This document shows, one piece after another, positions 6,200 to 14,906 of a DNA stretch of 33,119 nt. Source of the DNA: CAVSUR01 sp052143655. Its GTDB lineage: Bacteria; Actinomycetota; Actinomycetes; Streptosporangiales; Streptosporangiaceae. How positions within the stretch are numbered: position 1 is the first letter of the stretch; the number at the start of each line of letters is the position of its first letter. The stretch is taken from the NCBI GenBank assembly GCA_052143655.1, contig JBKQSL010000376.1, positions 1 to 33,119 on the forward strand, given 5' to 3'. Under the pieces are notes generated by a model. That model did no database searches. It was not told the DNA's origin and was given only the letters and a program-made list of their open reading frames with translations. The translations under genes and the position numbers were made by a program.

Positions 6200-8167
6200 G
6201 TGCCTGCCGACAAGCTTCACATCACCCTCGCCGGACGCGAGCACGTGGTGGAAGCCGGTGCGACGGCCGGGGACGCGATCTACGACCTGACCGCGGTCGC
6301 CGCCCGGGTCAACGGGGTGCTGCGCGACCTGGCCTGGCCGGTGTCCGACGGCGACGTCGTCGAGCCGGCCGAGATCGACTCGGCGGACGGCCTGGCGATC
6401 TTGCGGCACTCCACCGCGCACGTCTTGGCGCAGGCCGTGCAGGAGCTGTTCCCCGACGCCAAGCTGGGCATCGGGCCGCCGGTGGAGAACGGGTTCTACT
6501 ACGACTTCGACGTCCGCGAGCCGTTCGGGCCCGACGACCTCAAGTCCATCGAGCAGCGGATGCGCAAGATCGTCCGGCAGGGCCAGCTGTTCGCCCGCCG
6601 GGTCGTCTCCGACGAGGACGCACGTGCCGAGCTCGCCGGCGAGCCGTACAAGCTGGAGCTGATCGGCCTCAAGGGCGGCGCGGCCGACGGCGATGAGGCC
6701 GTCGAGGTGGGCGGCGCGGAGCTGACCATCTACGACAACCTCGACGCGGCCAGCCGCGAGCTGCGCTGGAAGGACCTGTGCCGCGGCCCGCACCTGCCGA
6801 CCACCGCCCAGATCCCGGCGTTCACGCTGATGCGCACCGGCGGCGCCTACTGGCGGGGCAGCGAGAAGAACCCGCAGCTGCAGCGCATCTACGGCACCGC
6901 CTGGCCGTCCCGCGAGGCGCAGGACCGGTACCTGGCCATGCTGGCCGAGGCCGAGAAGCGCGACCACCGCAAGCTCGGCGCCGAGCTGGACCTGTTCAGC
7001 TTCCCCGCCGAGATCGGCAGCGGGCTGCCGGTGTTCCACCCCAAGGGCGGGACCATCCGGCGGGTGATGGAGGACTACTCCCGGCGGCGGCACGAGCAGG
7101 CCGGCTACGAGTTCGTCAACACCCCGCACATCACCAAGGCCGACCTGTTCGAGACCTCCGGGCACCTAGGCTGGTTCGCGGACAACATGTACCCGCCGAT
7201 GGAACTTGACGGCTCGACTTACTACCTCAAGCCCATGAACTGCCCGTTCCACATCCTGGTGTACCGGTCCCGCGGCCGGTCCTACCGGGAGCTGCCGCTG
7301 CGGCTGTTCGAGTTCGGCACCGTGTACCGGTACGAGAAGTCCGGTGTCGTGCACGGCCTCACCCGGGTGCGCGGGCTGACGATGGACGACTCGCACATCT
7401 TCTGCGCGCGCGAGCAGGCCGGCCCGGAGCTGAAGCGGCTGCTGGGGTTCGTGCTCGACCTGCTGCGTGACTACGGGCTCGACGACTTCTACCTGGAGCT
7501 GTCCACCCGCGGCGCGGAGAAGGACAAGTTCGTCGGCACCGACGAGGACTGGGACCTGGCCACCAGCCAGCTGCGCGAGGCGGCCGAGGAATCCGGCCTG
7601 GAACTGGTCGACGACCCGGGCGGCGCGGCGTTCTACGGGCCCAAGATCTCGGTCCAGGCTCGTGACGCGATCGGCCGGACCTGGCAGCTGTCCACCATCC
7701 AGCTCGACTACAACGAGCCGAAGCGGTTCGGTCTGGAGTACCAGGCCGCCGACGGCACCCGGCAGCAGCCGATCATGATCCACCGGGCGCTGTTCGGCTC
7801 GATCGAGCGGTTCTTCGGCATCCTCACCGAGCACTACGCGGGCGCGTTCCCGCCGTGGCTGGCGCCGGTCCAGGTGGTCGGCATCCCGATCGCCGATGCG
7901 CACGTGCCCTACCTGGAGGAGGTCGCGGCCAGGCTGCGCGAGCGCGGCATCCGCGTCCAGGTGGATGACGGGGACGACCGGATGCAGAAGAAGATCCGGA
8001 CCGCCCAGCGCCAGAAGGTGCCCTACATGCTGCTGGCCGGCGACGATGACATCGCGGCGGAGGCGGTGTCGTTCCGCTACCGCAGCGGCGAGCAGAAGAA
8101 CGGCGTGCCCGTGGACGAGGCCGTGGCCGAGATCGTCGCTGCCGTCGAGCAGCGGGCCCAGGTCTGA
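6200..8167 (+). CDS. thrS: threonyl-tRNA synthetase
   Basis: Cytoplasmic enzyme that charges tRNA-Thr. 655 residues, normal for the family. Order: TGS domain (about 4-62); editing domain with His70 and His74 (HSTAH) and Cys194/His198 (CRGPH), which removes mischarged Ser; class II catalytic core with zinc ligands Cys348 (MNCPF), His399 (DDSHIF) and His528 (MIHRALFG); anticodon-binding domain (about 555-650). The spacing of the zinc ligands matches the E. coli enzyme closely. The start is GTG 6200, with AGGGAG six bases upstream. A TAGCAT (6143-6148) may be the -10. The next gene overlaps the stop codon by one base (TGATG), so the two are translationally coupled. No T-box leader is visible. 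Confidence 0.97.
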   Translation: MPADKLHITLAGREHVVEAGATAGDAIYDLTAVAARVNGVLRDLAWPVSDGDVVEPAEIDSADGLAILRHSTAHVLAQAVQELFPDAKLGIGPPVENGFYYDFDVREPFGPDDLKSIEQRMRKIVRQGQLFARRVVSDEDARAELAGEPYKLELIGLKGGAADGDEAVEVGGAELTIYDNLDAASRELRWKDLCRGPHLPTTAQIPAFTLMRTGGAYWRGSEKNPQLQRIYGTAWPSREAQDRYLAMLAEAEKRDHRKLGAELDLFSFPAEIGSGLPVFHPKGGTIRRVMEDYSRRRHEQAGYEFVNTPHITKADLFETSGHLGWFADNMYPPMELDGSTYYLKPMNCPFHILVYRSRGRSYRELPLRLFEFGTVYRYEKSGVVHGLTRVRGLTMDDSHIFCAREQAGPELKRLLGFVLDLLRDYGLDDFYLELSTRGAEKDKFVGTDEDWDLATSQLREAAEESGLELVDDPGGAAFYGPKISVQARDAIGRTWQLSTIQLDYNEPKRFGLEYQAADGTRQQPIMIHRALFGSIERFFGILTEHYAGAFPPWLAPVQVVGIPIADAHVPYLEEVAARLRERGIRVQVDDGDDRMQKKIRTAQRQKVPYMLLAGDDDIAAEAVSFRYRSGEQKNGVPVDEAVAEIVAAVEQRAQV

Positions 8168-8712
8168 TGACCGAACCGGGAGCCGGCCGCGCCGGCTCGC
8201 CCGACGGCCTGCAGCGGCTGTGGATGCCGCACCGGATGGCCTACATCAAGGGCCAGGACAAGCCGGCCGGGCCGGACGCGGGCCCGGACTGCCCGTTCTG
8301 CCGGATTCCCGGCCTGCCGGACGCCGAGGGCCTGGTCGTGGCCCGCGGCGCGCTGGTCTTCGCCGTGCTGAACCTCTACCCGTACAACAGCGGGCATCTG
8401 ATGGTCTGCCCGTACCGGCACGTCGCCGACTACACCGAGCTGGACGAGGCGGAAACGGCCGAGCTGGCCCTGTTCACCCAGCGGGCGATGCAGGCGCTGC
8501 GGGCCGCCTCCGGCCCGCACGGCTTCAACGTCGGCATGAACATGGGCACCGCGGCCGGCGCCGGCATCGCCGCTCACCTGCACCAGCACGTGGTGCCCCG
8601 GTGGGGCGGCGACGCCAACTTCATGCCCGTCGTCGGGCAGACCAAGGTGCTGCCCGAGCTGCTGCCCGACACCAGGAAGCTGCTGGCGGAAGCCTGGCCG
8701 GACGCGGGCTGA
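8167..8712 (+). CDS. HIT-family protein, Ap4A phosphorylase-like
   Basis: 181-residue histidine-triad nucleotide hydrolase or transferase. The triad motif is HLHQHVV (His137, 139, 141) followed by PRWGGD. A CPFC pair (Cys42, Cys45) near the N-terminus suggests a structural metal site. The equivalent gene after thrS in M. tuberculosis (Rv2613c) encodes a diadenosine tetraphosphate phosphorylase, and the sequence pattern around the triad agrees. Ap4A is made by aminoacyl-tRNA synthetases as a side reaction, so coupling to thrS makes sense. The ATG overlaps the thrS stop codon. In mycobacteria pgsA follows directly; here a convergent GTPase gene lies between. Confidence 0.9.
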   Translation: MTEPGAGRAGSPDGLQRLWMPHRMAYIKGQDKPAGPDAGPDCPFCRIPGLPDAEGLVVARGALVFAVLNLYPYNSGHLMVCPYRHVADYTELDEAETAELALFTQRAMQALRAASGPHGFNVGMNMGTAAGAGIAAHLHQHVVPRWGGDANFMPVVGQTKVLPELLPDTRKLLAEAWPDAG

Positions 8713-8765
8713 CGGCCCGCCGCCTGATGGCCGCCGCCCGGCCCCGCGGTGCGCCGGTCCCGCCC

Positions 8766-8818
8766 CATGATCCCGGAGAGTTGTCAGGTCTATGTGCTGA
8801 AAAGTCCCCGGGATCATG
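8766..8818. repeat. 11-bp perfect inverted repeat around a 31-base loop
   Basis: CATGATCCCGG (8766-8776) is the exact inverse of CCGGGATCATG (8808-8818). It sits between the convergent HIT and EF-G-like genes, so it may act as a bidirectional terminator, although the loop is long and there is no T tract. The arm-loop-arm design also resembles small dispersed palindromic repeats; a single copy is seen in this window. Confidence 0.7.
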
Positions 8819-8834
8819 AAGGAGGTCGGCTGGC

Positions 8835-10985
8835 CTAGCCGGACTTCGCCGCGGCCGCCTGCTTCTCCGCCAGGTGCGGGGGCAGCGGCTCGTGCCGCAG
8901 GTAGGAGCGGGTGAATGAGCCCGTGCCGTGCGACATCGACCGCAGCTCGATCGCGTACCGGGTGATCTCCAGCTCCGGGATCTCGGCCTTGACCAGGGTC
9001 CGGCCGCCGGGTACCGCCTCGGTGCCCAGCACCCGGCCGCGCCGCGACGACAGGTCCGACATCACCGCGCCGACGTAGTCGTCGGCGACCAGCACGGACA
9101 CCTCGTCCACCGGCTCCAGCAGCAGCACCTGCGCCTTCTCGGCCGCGTCCCGCAGGGCCGCGCGCCCGGCCTTCTGGAACGCCATGTCCGAGGAGTCCAC
9201 CGAGTGCGCCTTGCCGTCGAACAGGGTGACCCGGATGTTCACCATCGGGTAGCCGGCCAGCACGCCCTGCTCCATCTGGGCCCGCACGCCCTTCTCCACC
9301 GACGGGATGAACTGCCGCGGCACGACCCCGCCGACGATCTTGTCGACGAACTCGAACCCGCCGCCGGAAGGCAGCGGCTCCACATCGATATGGCAGATGC
9401 CGAACTCGCCGTGCCCGCCGGTCTGCTTGACGTTCCGGCCGAGGCCCTCGGCCTTGGCCGCCACCGTCTCGCGCAGCGGGACCCGCAGGTCCACCTGCTC
9501 CACCTCGACGCCGTACCGGCTCCTGAGCCGGTCCAGCAGCAGGTCGGCGTGCGCCTCGCCCATGCACCACAGCACCAGCTGGCGGGTCTCGGCGTTGTTC
9601 TCCAGCCGCAGCGTCGGGTCCTCGGCCACCAGCCGTCCGAGTGCCTGCGACATCTTGTCCTCGTCCGCCTTGGACTTCGCGGTGATGGCGACCGGCAGCA
9701 GCGGCTCGGGGCTGGACCACGGCTCCATCAGCAGCGGGTGGTCCTTGTCCGACAGCGTGTCACCGGTCTCGGCGGTGCCGAGCTTGGCGACCGCGCAGAT
9801 GTCCCCGGCCGTGCACTGCGAGATCGTGCGCTGGTTCTTGCCCAGCGGCGAGGTCAGCGCCCCGATCCGCTCGTCGGTGTCGTGGTCGGCGTGCCCGCGC
9901 TCGGCCCTGCCGTGCCCGGATACGTGCACGGTGGCGTCCGGCCGCAGCGTGCCGGAGAACACCCGCACCAGGCTGATCCGGCCCACGTACGGGTCAGCGG
10001 TGGTCTTGACCACCTCGGCCAGCAGCGGCCCGGAGGGGTCGCAGGACAGGCTGGTGACCGGCTTGCCGTCCGGGGTCGTGACGGCGGGCATCGGGTGCTC
10101 CTCGGGCGCCGGGAAGCCCTGGGTCATGATCTCCAGCAGTTCCTCGAGGCCGACCGACAGCGGCGCGGCCGCGGCCAGCACCGGGTAGAAGCTGCCCCGG
10201 GCGACGGCCTTCTCCAGGTCCTCGATGAGCACCTTGGGGTCGATGTCCTCGCCGGACAGGTACCGGTCCATCAGGCTCTCATCCTCGCTCTCCTGGATGA
10301 TCGCCTCGATGAGCGCGCCGCGCGCCTCGGCCAGCCGGCCGGCGTCAGCCGGGTCGGGGTCGGCCTCGCTGCGGGAGTCGCCGGAATAGTCGTAGAACCG
10401 CTCCGACAGCAGCCCCATCAGGCCGCGGATGCCCTGCTGGCCGCCGCCGACCGGCAGGTACAGCGGCGCCACCGACTCGCCGAACGCGTCCCGGCACGCC
10501 GCGAGGGCCTCCTCGAACTCGCCCCGGTGGTGGTCGATCTTGGTAATCACGACGGCGCGCGGGGTGCCGGCCGCGGCGCACTCCTCCCATAGCATCTTGG
10601 TCAGCCCGTCCACGCCGTCGGCTGCCGAGACGGTGAACAGCGCCGCGTCCGCGGCCCGCAGGCCGGCCCGCAGGTCGCCGGTGAAGTCGGCGTAGCCCGG
10701 CGTGTCCAGCAGGTTGATCTTGACGCCGTCGTACTCCACCGGGGCGAGCGTCAGGTTCACCGAGCGCTGCTGGCGGATCTCCACCTCATCGAAGTCGCTG
10801 ACCGTGGTGCCATCCTCGACCCGGCCGGCCCGCTGGATCGTCCCGGTGTGCACAAGGAGCGCTTCGATCAGAGTCGTCTTCCCTGCTCCCGAATGGCCGA
10901 CCAGCACGACATTGCGCACGCTGTCGGGCTGGCCGGCCGATGAGCCCCTGCCGGTGGCTCCTGATGCATGAGTTTTGTCCGCCAT
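8835..10985 (-). CDS. EF-G-like translational GTPase (EF-G2 type)
   Basis: 716-residue paralogue of elongation factor G. The P-loop is GHSGAGKT (30-37), followed by DTPG and a TKID motif in place of the canonical NKID for guanine specificity. EF-G domains II to V follow, including the C-terminal SMSHGTGSF segment. The clade matches the second EF-G of actinomycetes (FusA2, Rv0120c). The mycobacterial protein binds guanine nucleotides but was reported to lack ribosome-stimulated GTPase activity, so a normal translocase role should not be assumed. The start is ATG 10985 with AGGAGG upstream; the frame stays open to 11054 but without a ribosome-binding site. The gene runs against the thrS and pgsA genes on either side and splits the thrS-HIT-pgsA order known from mycobacteria. 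Confidence 0.92.
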   Translation of the reverse strand: MADKTHASGATGRGSSAGQPDSVRNVVLVGHSGAGKTTLIEALLVHTGTIQRAGRVEDGTTVSDFDEVEIRQQRSVNLTLAPVEYDGVKINLLDTPGYADFTGDLRAGLRAADAALFTVSAADGVDGLTKMLWEECAAAGTPRAVVITKIDHHRGEFEEALAACRDAFGESVAPLYLPVGGGQQGIRGLMGLLSERFYDYSGDSRSEADPDPADAGRLAEARGALIEAIIQESEDESLMDRYLSGEDIDPKVLIEDLEKAVARGSFYPVLAAAAPLSVGLEELLEIMTQGFPAPEEHPMPAVTTPDGKPVTSLSCDPSGPLLAEVVKTTADPYVGRISLVRVFSGTLRPDATVHVSGHGRAERGHADHDTDERIGALTSPLGKNQRTISQCTAGDICAVAKLGTAETGDTLSDKDHPLLMEPWSSPEPLLPVAITAKSKADEDKMSQALGRLVAEDPTLRLENNAETRQLVLWCMGEAHADLLLDRLRSRYGVEVEQVDLRVPLRETVAAKAEGLGRNVKQTGGHGEFGICHIDVEPLPSGGGFEFVDKIVGGVVPRQFIPSVEKGVRAQMEQGVLAGYPMVNIRVTLFDGKAHSVDSSDMAFQKAGRAALRDAAEKAQVLLLEPVDEVSVLVADDYVGAVMSDLSSRRGRVLGTEAVPGGRTLVKAEIPELEITRYAIELRSMSHGTGSFTRSYLRHEPLPPHLAEKQAAAAKSG

Positions 10986-11127
10986 CGCACAAGCCTCCTG
11001 TATCTGCGTTCGCCTAGTGCACGTCCAGCCTTCACCTGCCGGTACCGCTATCACAAGACCCGCAGGGCAATCGCTGGCCGCGCCGCCGCGGAATCGGCTG
11101 CGACGGCCGGACGGCGGGCCGCGCCAG

Positions 11128-11133
11128 TAGGAT
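11128..11133 (+). promoter_or_regulatory. -10 box of a probable leaderless pgsA transcript
   Basis: TAGGAT ends nine bases before the pgsA ATG and there is no Shine-Dalgarno sequence. The upstream region is GC-rich with no clear -35, as is usual for actinomycete leaderless promoters. Confidence 0.5.
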
Positions 11134-11142
11134 CAGACGGCC

Positions 11143-12057
11143 ATGCTCAGTAACCTGCGGCCCGCACTGGCCCGGCTGCTCACGCCCGTCGGCCGGGCGC
11201 TGGCCCGCACTCCGATCACGCCGAACGCGATCACGATCATCGGCACGGTGGGCGTCAGCGCCGGCGCTCTCGCGCTGTACCCCACCGGGCACCTGTTCGC
11301 CGGCACGGTCGTGTGCACGGTCTTCGTGTTCTCGGACATGCTCGACGGGGCGCTGGCCCGCATCAAGGGCACCAGCGGCCGGTGGGGCGCCTTCCTGGAC
11401 TCGACCCTGGACCGGATCGCCGATGCCTCGGTCTTCGGCGGGCTGACGCTGTGGTTCATGCTGGGCGGTCACGATAAGGTGCTCGCGGCCGTAGCGCTGT
11501 TCTGCCTGGTCTGCGGCACGCTGGTGTCGTACGCGAAGGCCCGGGCCGAGGGCCTGGGGCTGCGCTGCGACGTCGGCATCGCGGAGCGGACAGAGCGGCT
11601 GATAATCGGCTTTGTTGCCATCGGATTGTCCGGCCTGGGCGTACCGTATGTGCTTCCCGTCGGCCTGTGGCTGCTGGCGGCGGCCACCGCCGTCACCTTC
11701 GGGCAGCGGGTGGCCGCAGTGCGCCGCGGCGCACTCGCCGCGAACGGGCCGGTCGTCATCCCCGGTGCCGTCACGGCCGGAGAGCCGGCTCCCGCCGGCC
11801 ACCCGGCCGGGGCCGGGTCGGGCGCGGCGGCAGATCCCGGGGCGGCCGGCTCCGGGCCAGGCGGCTCCGGGGCAGGCGGCTCCGGCCCAGCGGGCTCCGG
11901 GGCAGGCGGCTCCGGGGCAGGCGGCTGCGGGGCAGGCGGCTGCGGGGCAGCGGGCTTCGGGGTGGCTGGTTCGGGGGCAGCGGGCTCTGCGGCGGAGCAG
12001 GGCGCGCAGGCGGGGGACGAGCAATCCGGCTCAGGAGGTGCTGGATGGCCGGGCTGA
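11143..12057 (+). CDS. pgsA: phosphatidylinositol phosphate synthase (CDP-alcohol phosphatidyltransferase)
   Basis: Integral membrane enzyme that joins CDP-diacylglycerol to inositol phosphate, the first step to PI and PI-mannosides. The family signature is complete: Asp65-x2-Asp68-Gly69-x2-Ala-Arg73, Gly82, Asp86, Asp90 (DMLDGALAR, then GAFLDSTLD). About six hydrophobic segments span residues 27-195. The PI phosphate synthase subtype is inferred from the following patA and pimA genes. The total of 304 residues exceeds the usual 210-220: residues from about 205 onward are a Gly/Ala/Ser tail encoded largely by a 15-bp minisatellite (11845-11994). The stop overlaps patA by 13 bases, so the two are translationally coupled. 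Confidence 0.92.
   Translation: MLSNLRPALARLLTPVGRALARTPITPNAITIIGTVGVSAGALALYPTGHLFAGTVVCTVFVFSDMLDGALARIKGTSGRWGAFLDSTLDRIADASVFGGLTLWFMLGGHDKVLAAVALFCLVCGTLVSYAKARAEGLGLRCDVGIAERTERLIIGFVAIGLSGLGVPYVLPVGLWLLAAATAVTFGQRVAAVRRGALAANGPVVIPGAVTAGEPAPAGHPAGAGSGAAADPGAAGSGPGGSGAGGSGPAGSGAGGSGAGGCGAGGCGAAGFGVAGSGAAGSAAEQGAQAGDEQSGSGGAGWPG
11845..11994. repeat. 15-bp minisatellite inside pgsA, ten units
   Basis: Ten consecutive in-frame units related to GGCGGCTCCGGGGCA encode variants of Gly-Gly-Ser-Gly-Ala, two of them with Cys for Ser. Being a multiple of three, copy-number change would not break the frame. It lengthens the C-terminal tail of PgsA. Confidence 0.88.
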
Positions 12058-13103
12058 AAGACGGGCTGAAAGACTGGCTGACCGACGTCGGATACGGCCT
12101 CGGCTGGTCAGTCGTGTGCCGGGTGCCCGAGTCGTGGGCCGCCGCCGCGTTCCGGCTCGGGGCCAGCCTGGCCTGGCGCCGCCAGGGACCGCGGGTGCAG
12201 GTGCTGGAGGCCAACCTTCGCCGGGTCCTCGGGCCCGGCGCGACCGGCGCGCAGGTCCGCGCCCTGTCCCGGCAGTCGATGGAGTCCTACGCCCGGTACT
12301 GGCTGGAGATCTTCCGGCTGCCGGTGATGCCGATGGACCGGGTGATCAACGGCATGCACGAGACCGGCCACCTGCCAGAGGCCTTCGAGTACCTCGCGGC
12401 CGGCCGGGGGGTCATCTTCGCGCTGCCGCACATGGGCAACTGGGACCAGGCCGGCGCATGGATTATCGCCAGGGGGGCAGGCTCGCTCACAACCGTCGTG
12501 GAGCGGATCAAGCCCGAGTCGGTGTACAAGCGGTTCGTCGCCTTCCGTGAGGGGCTCGGCATGGAGGTGCTTCCGGCGAGCGGAGGAGGCCACCCGTTCG
12601 GGGTCCTGGCGCAGCGGCTGCGCGCAGGCAAGGTGGTGTGCCTGCCGTGCGACCGGGACATCACCGGCGGCGGCATCGAGCTGGAGTTCTTCGGGGAGAA
12701 GGCGCGGATGGCGGCTGGCCCGGCGGCCCTGGCGGTGCAGACCGGCGCGGCGCTGATGCCGGCGATCCTGTGGTTCGAGGGCGACGAATGGGGCGTGCAC
12801 GTGGCCCGGGAGATCCCGGTGCCCGCGACCGGGGACAAGCGGCACAAGATCGCCGAGATGATGCAGCAGATCGCCAGGAACTTCGAGACGGGCATCCGGG
12901 CCCACCCGCAGGACTGGCACATGCTCCAGCGCATCTTCACCGCGGACCTGGACCCGGCCCGGCTGGCCGCCGTCCCGGCCTCGGCAGCCGGCGCCGCGGC
13001 CGACGGCGCCGCGGGTGGCGACCCCGGTGCCGACTCGGCCGGCGGTACTGCGGCTGGCGGTACCGCGACCGGGGCAGCTGGCGGGGCGGGGGCCGGGCCG
13101 TGA
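12045..13103 (+). CDS. patA: phosphatidylinositol mannoside acyltransferase
   Basis: 352-residue peripheral membrane enzyme of the LpxL/HtrB acyltransferase family; in mycobacteria PatA transfers a fatty acyl chain to the mannose of PIM1 or PIM2. The catalytic HxxxxD motif is HMGNWD (His129, Asp134). Other family features include PCDRDITGGGIELEFFG (acyl-acceptor region) and HPQDWHMLQRIF near the end. The start is ATG 12045 with AGGAGG six bases upstream; it overlaps the 3' end of pgsA by 13 bases. The last 35-40 residues (after about residue 312) are Ala/Gly-rich low complexity without counterpart in the mycobacterial protein. pimA begins inside the stop codon (GTGA), giving a tightly coupled pgsA-patA-pimA operon. 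Confidence 0.93.
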   Translation: MAGLKDGLKDWLTDVGYGLGWSVVCRVPESWAAAAFRLGASLAWRRQGPRVQVLEANLRRVLGPGATGAQVRALSRQSMESYARYWLEIFRLPVMPMDRVINGMHETGHLPEAFEYLAAGRGVIFALPHMGNWDQAGAWIIARGAGSLTTVVERIKPESVYKRFVAFREGLGMEVLPASGGGHPFGVLAQRLRAGKVVCLPCDRDITGGGIELEFFGEKARMAAGPAALAVQTGAALMPAILWFEGDEWGVHVAREIPVPATGDKRHKIAEMMQQIARNFETGIRAHPQDWHMLQRIFTADLDPARLAAVPASAAGAAADGAAGGDPGADSAGGTAAGGTATGAAGGAGAGP

Positions 13104-14227
13104 GGGTGGGCCTGGTCTGTCCCTACAGCTGGGACGTGCCCGGCGGGGTGCAAGAGCACATCCGCGGCCTGGCCGAGGCGCTGATCGAGCTGGGGCACGA
13201 GGTCAGCGTGATCTCCCCGGCCGATGACGACGACGCGCTGCCCGGCTACGTGGTGCCCGCCGGGCGGGCGCTGCCCGTGCCCTATAACGGCTCAGTCGCC
13301 CGGCTGGCGTTCGGCTTCCTGTCGGCCAGCCGGGTCCGCCGGTGGGTCCGCGAGGGCAACTTCGACGTGCTGCACGTGCACGAGCCGACCGCGCCGAGCC
13401 TTTCGCTGCTGGCCTGCTGGGTCGCCGACGGTCCGATCGTCGCCACCGTGCACACCGCCATCCCGCGCTCGCGCGCGATGCATGCAGCCCAGCCGATCCT
13501 GGCCACGGCGCTGGAGAAGATCGGCGGCCAGATCGCGGTCTCCGAGGCCGCCCGCACCACGCTGGTCGAGCACCTGGGCGGCGATGCGGTGCTGATCCCG
13601 AACGGGGTGTCGGTGCGCCGGTTCGAGAAAGCCGAGCCGCTGCCCGGCTGGCCGGGAACCGGCGGCGCGATCGGTTTCCTCGGGCGGCTCGATGAGCCGC
13701 GCAAGGGCCTGCCGGTGCTGCTGCGCGCGTTCGAGCTGCTCGGCCCGGCCCGGCCTGGCCTGCGGCTGCTGATTGCCGGGCGCGGCGACGAGGAGGAGAT
13801 CCTGTCCAGGGTGCCGGCCCCGCTGCGCTCCCGTGTCGTGCTGCTCGGCCAGGTCGGTGACGCCGACAAGGTGCGGATGCTGCACTCGGTGGACGTGTTC
13901 TGCGCGCCCAACACCGGCGGCGAGAGCTTCGGCATCGTGCTGGCGGAGGCGATGGCGGCCGGCGCCCCGATCGTGGCCAGCAACCTCGACGCGTTCCGCC
14001 GGGTGCTGCGCGGCGGCAAGGCGGGGGAGCTGTTCGAGAACGGCGATGCCGACGATCTCGCCGCGGCCGCCGGCCGGCTGCTGGACGACCCGGTCCGGCG
14101 GGCCGCGGTGTCCGCCGCCGCGTCCGCCGCGGTGCGCGACTACGACTGGCCGGTCGTCGCCAGGGACGTGGTCCGCGTCTACCAGACCGTCGCGCCCGCC
14201 GCCGGGCGCGTCTTTGTGGCGCTGTGA
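13100..14227 (+). CDS. pimA: GDP-mannose:phosphatidylinositol mannosyltransferase
   Basis: 375-residue GT-B glycosyltransferase (family GT4) that adds the first mannose to PI at the inner face of the membrane. The N-terminal Rossmann domain has PYSWDVPGGVQEHI (acceptor and GDP loop) and VLHVHEPTAPS. The C-terminal domain has the EX7E donor motif GESFGIVLAEAMAAG, with Glu275 and Glu283. Length is close to M. tuberculosis PimA (386 residues). GTG 13100 was chosen because it overlaps the patA stop and gives the family N-terminus VRVGLVCPYSWD. The preceding pgsA and patA supply its substrate and the next step, which supports the assignment over a generic GT4 enzyme. Confidence 0.93.
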   Translation: MRVGLVCPYSWDVPGGVQEHIRGLAEALIELGHEVSVISPADDDDALPGYVVPAGRALPVPYNGSVARLAFGFLSASRVRRWVREGNFDVLHVHEPTAPSLSLLACWVADGPIVATVHTAIPRSRAMHAAQPILATALEKIGGQIAVSEAARTTLVEHLGGDAVLIPNGVSVRRFEKAEPLPGWPGTGGAIGFLGRLDEPRKGLPVLLRAFELLGPARPGLRLLIAGRGDEEEILSRVPAPLRSRVVLLGQVGDADKVRMLHSVDVFCAPNTGGESFGIVLAEAMAAGAPIVASNLDAFRRVLRGGKAGELFENGDADDLAAAAGRLLDDPVRRAAVSAAASAAVRDYDWPVVARDVVRVYQTVAPAAGRVFVAL

Positions 14228-14793
14228 GCGACACGATGACCGGCCTGGTGGCGATCGCGGTCATCGCGATCATCGGCGTCTACGTGTCCTGGCGGGCCGG
14301 CCGGCTGGACCGGCTGCATGCCCGGCTGGAGACTGCGCAGGCGTCGCTGGACGCCGCGCTGGTGCGGCGCAGTTCGGTGGCGCTGGAGCTGGCCTCCTCC
14401 GGGCTGCTCGACCCGGCTACCAGCGTGCTGCTGGCCGGCGCCGCGCACGATGCGCGGTCGGCGTCCGACTCGCGTGAGCTCGCCGAAAGCGACCTGACCC
14501 GGGCGCTGCGCGCGGCCTTCGGCCAGCCCGACTTCCGGGCGCTGCTGGCGGGCCGGGACGGGGCCGAGGAGCTGCTGGCCGAGATGGAAGGCGCGGCGCA
14601 CCAGGTCTTCCTGGCCCGCAAGTTCTACAACGACGCCGTCGCGGTGACCCGGACGGCCCGGCGCCGGTGGCTGGTTCGCGCGCTGCGGCTGGCCGGCAAC
14701 GCGCCGCTGCCGGAGTTCTTCGAGATCGACGACTCGCTGGTCGGCCCGGGCGACGACGGCCAGGCGGCCGACATGCCGCACCTGACCGGCTGA
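14224..14793 (+). CDS. LemA-like membrane-anchored helical protein
   Basis: 189 residues starting at GTG 14224, overlapping the pimA stop by four bases. One N-terminal membrane segment (about 6-24, TGLVAIAVIAIIGVYVSW) is followed by a long helical region (about 26-155) rich in Ala, Leu and Arg. The segment VFLARKFYNDAVAVTRT resembles the YNDAV stretch of LemA-family proteins, which are bundled helices facing the outside or inside of the membrane and of unknown role. The LemA link rests on this motif and the topology alone. Position behind pgsA-patA-pimA suggests an accessory envelope function. The C-terminal 25 residues are acidic and probably flexible. Confidence 0.65.
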   Translation: MSDTMTGLVAIAVIAIIGVYVSWRAGRLDRLHARLETAQASLDAALVRRSSVALELASSGLLDPATSVLLAGAAHDARSASDSRELAESDLTRALRAAFGQPDFRALLAGRDGAEELLAEMEGAAHQVFLARKFYNDAVAVTRTARRRWLVRALRLAGNAPLPEFFEIDDSLVGPGDDGQAADMPHLTG

Positions 14794-14863
14794 CCAGGCC
14801 GCTGCGAGCTGGCTGGCTGATCAGCCGTTCAGCTGCCCCGCGCGGACGCTGGCGCCGACCCCC

Positions 14864-14869
14864 TACCAT
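14864..14869 (+). promoter_or_regulatory. candidate -10 box of pdxS
   Basis: TACCAT lies 37 bases before the pdxS GTG, in the 113-base gap after the LemA-like gene. The -35 region is GC-rich and weak. No PdxR regulator gene is adjacent. Confidence 0.35.
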
Positions 14870-14906
14870 GGAGACAGGCCACAGCAGCGATCTAGTGAGG
14901 TTATCC

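Noticed and set aside
5723..7165. 480-residue minus-strand open frame opposite thrS and the pentapeptide gene
   Set aside because: Complement of clear coding sequence; composition is typical of an antisense shadow (Leu/Val/Gly/Asp-rich).
8077..9720. 547-residue minus-strand open frame across the thrS end, the HIT gene and fusA2 region
   Set aside because: It lies opposite or out of frame with well-supported genes and has no recognisable domain; an effect of high GC.
11845..11994. CRISPR-like array
   Set aside because: The units are contiguous 15-bp coding repeats without spacers.
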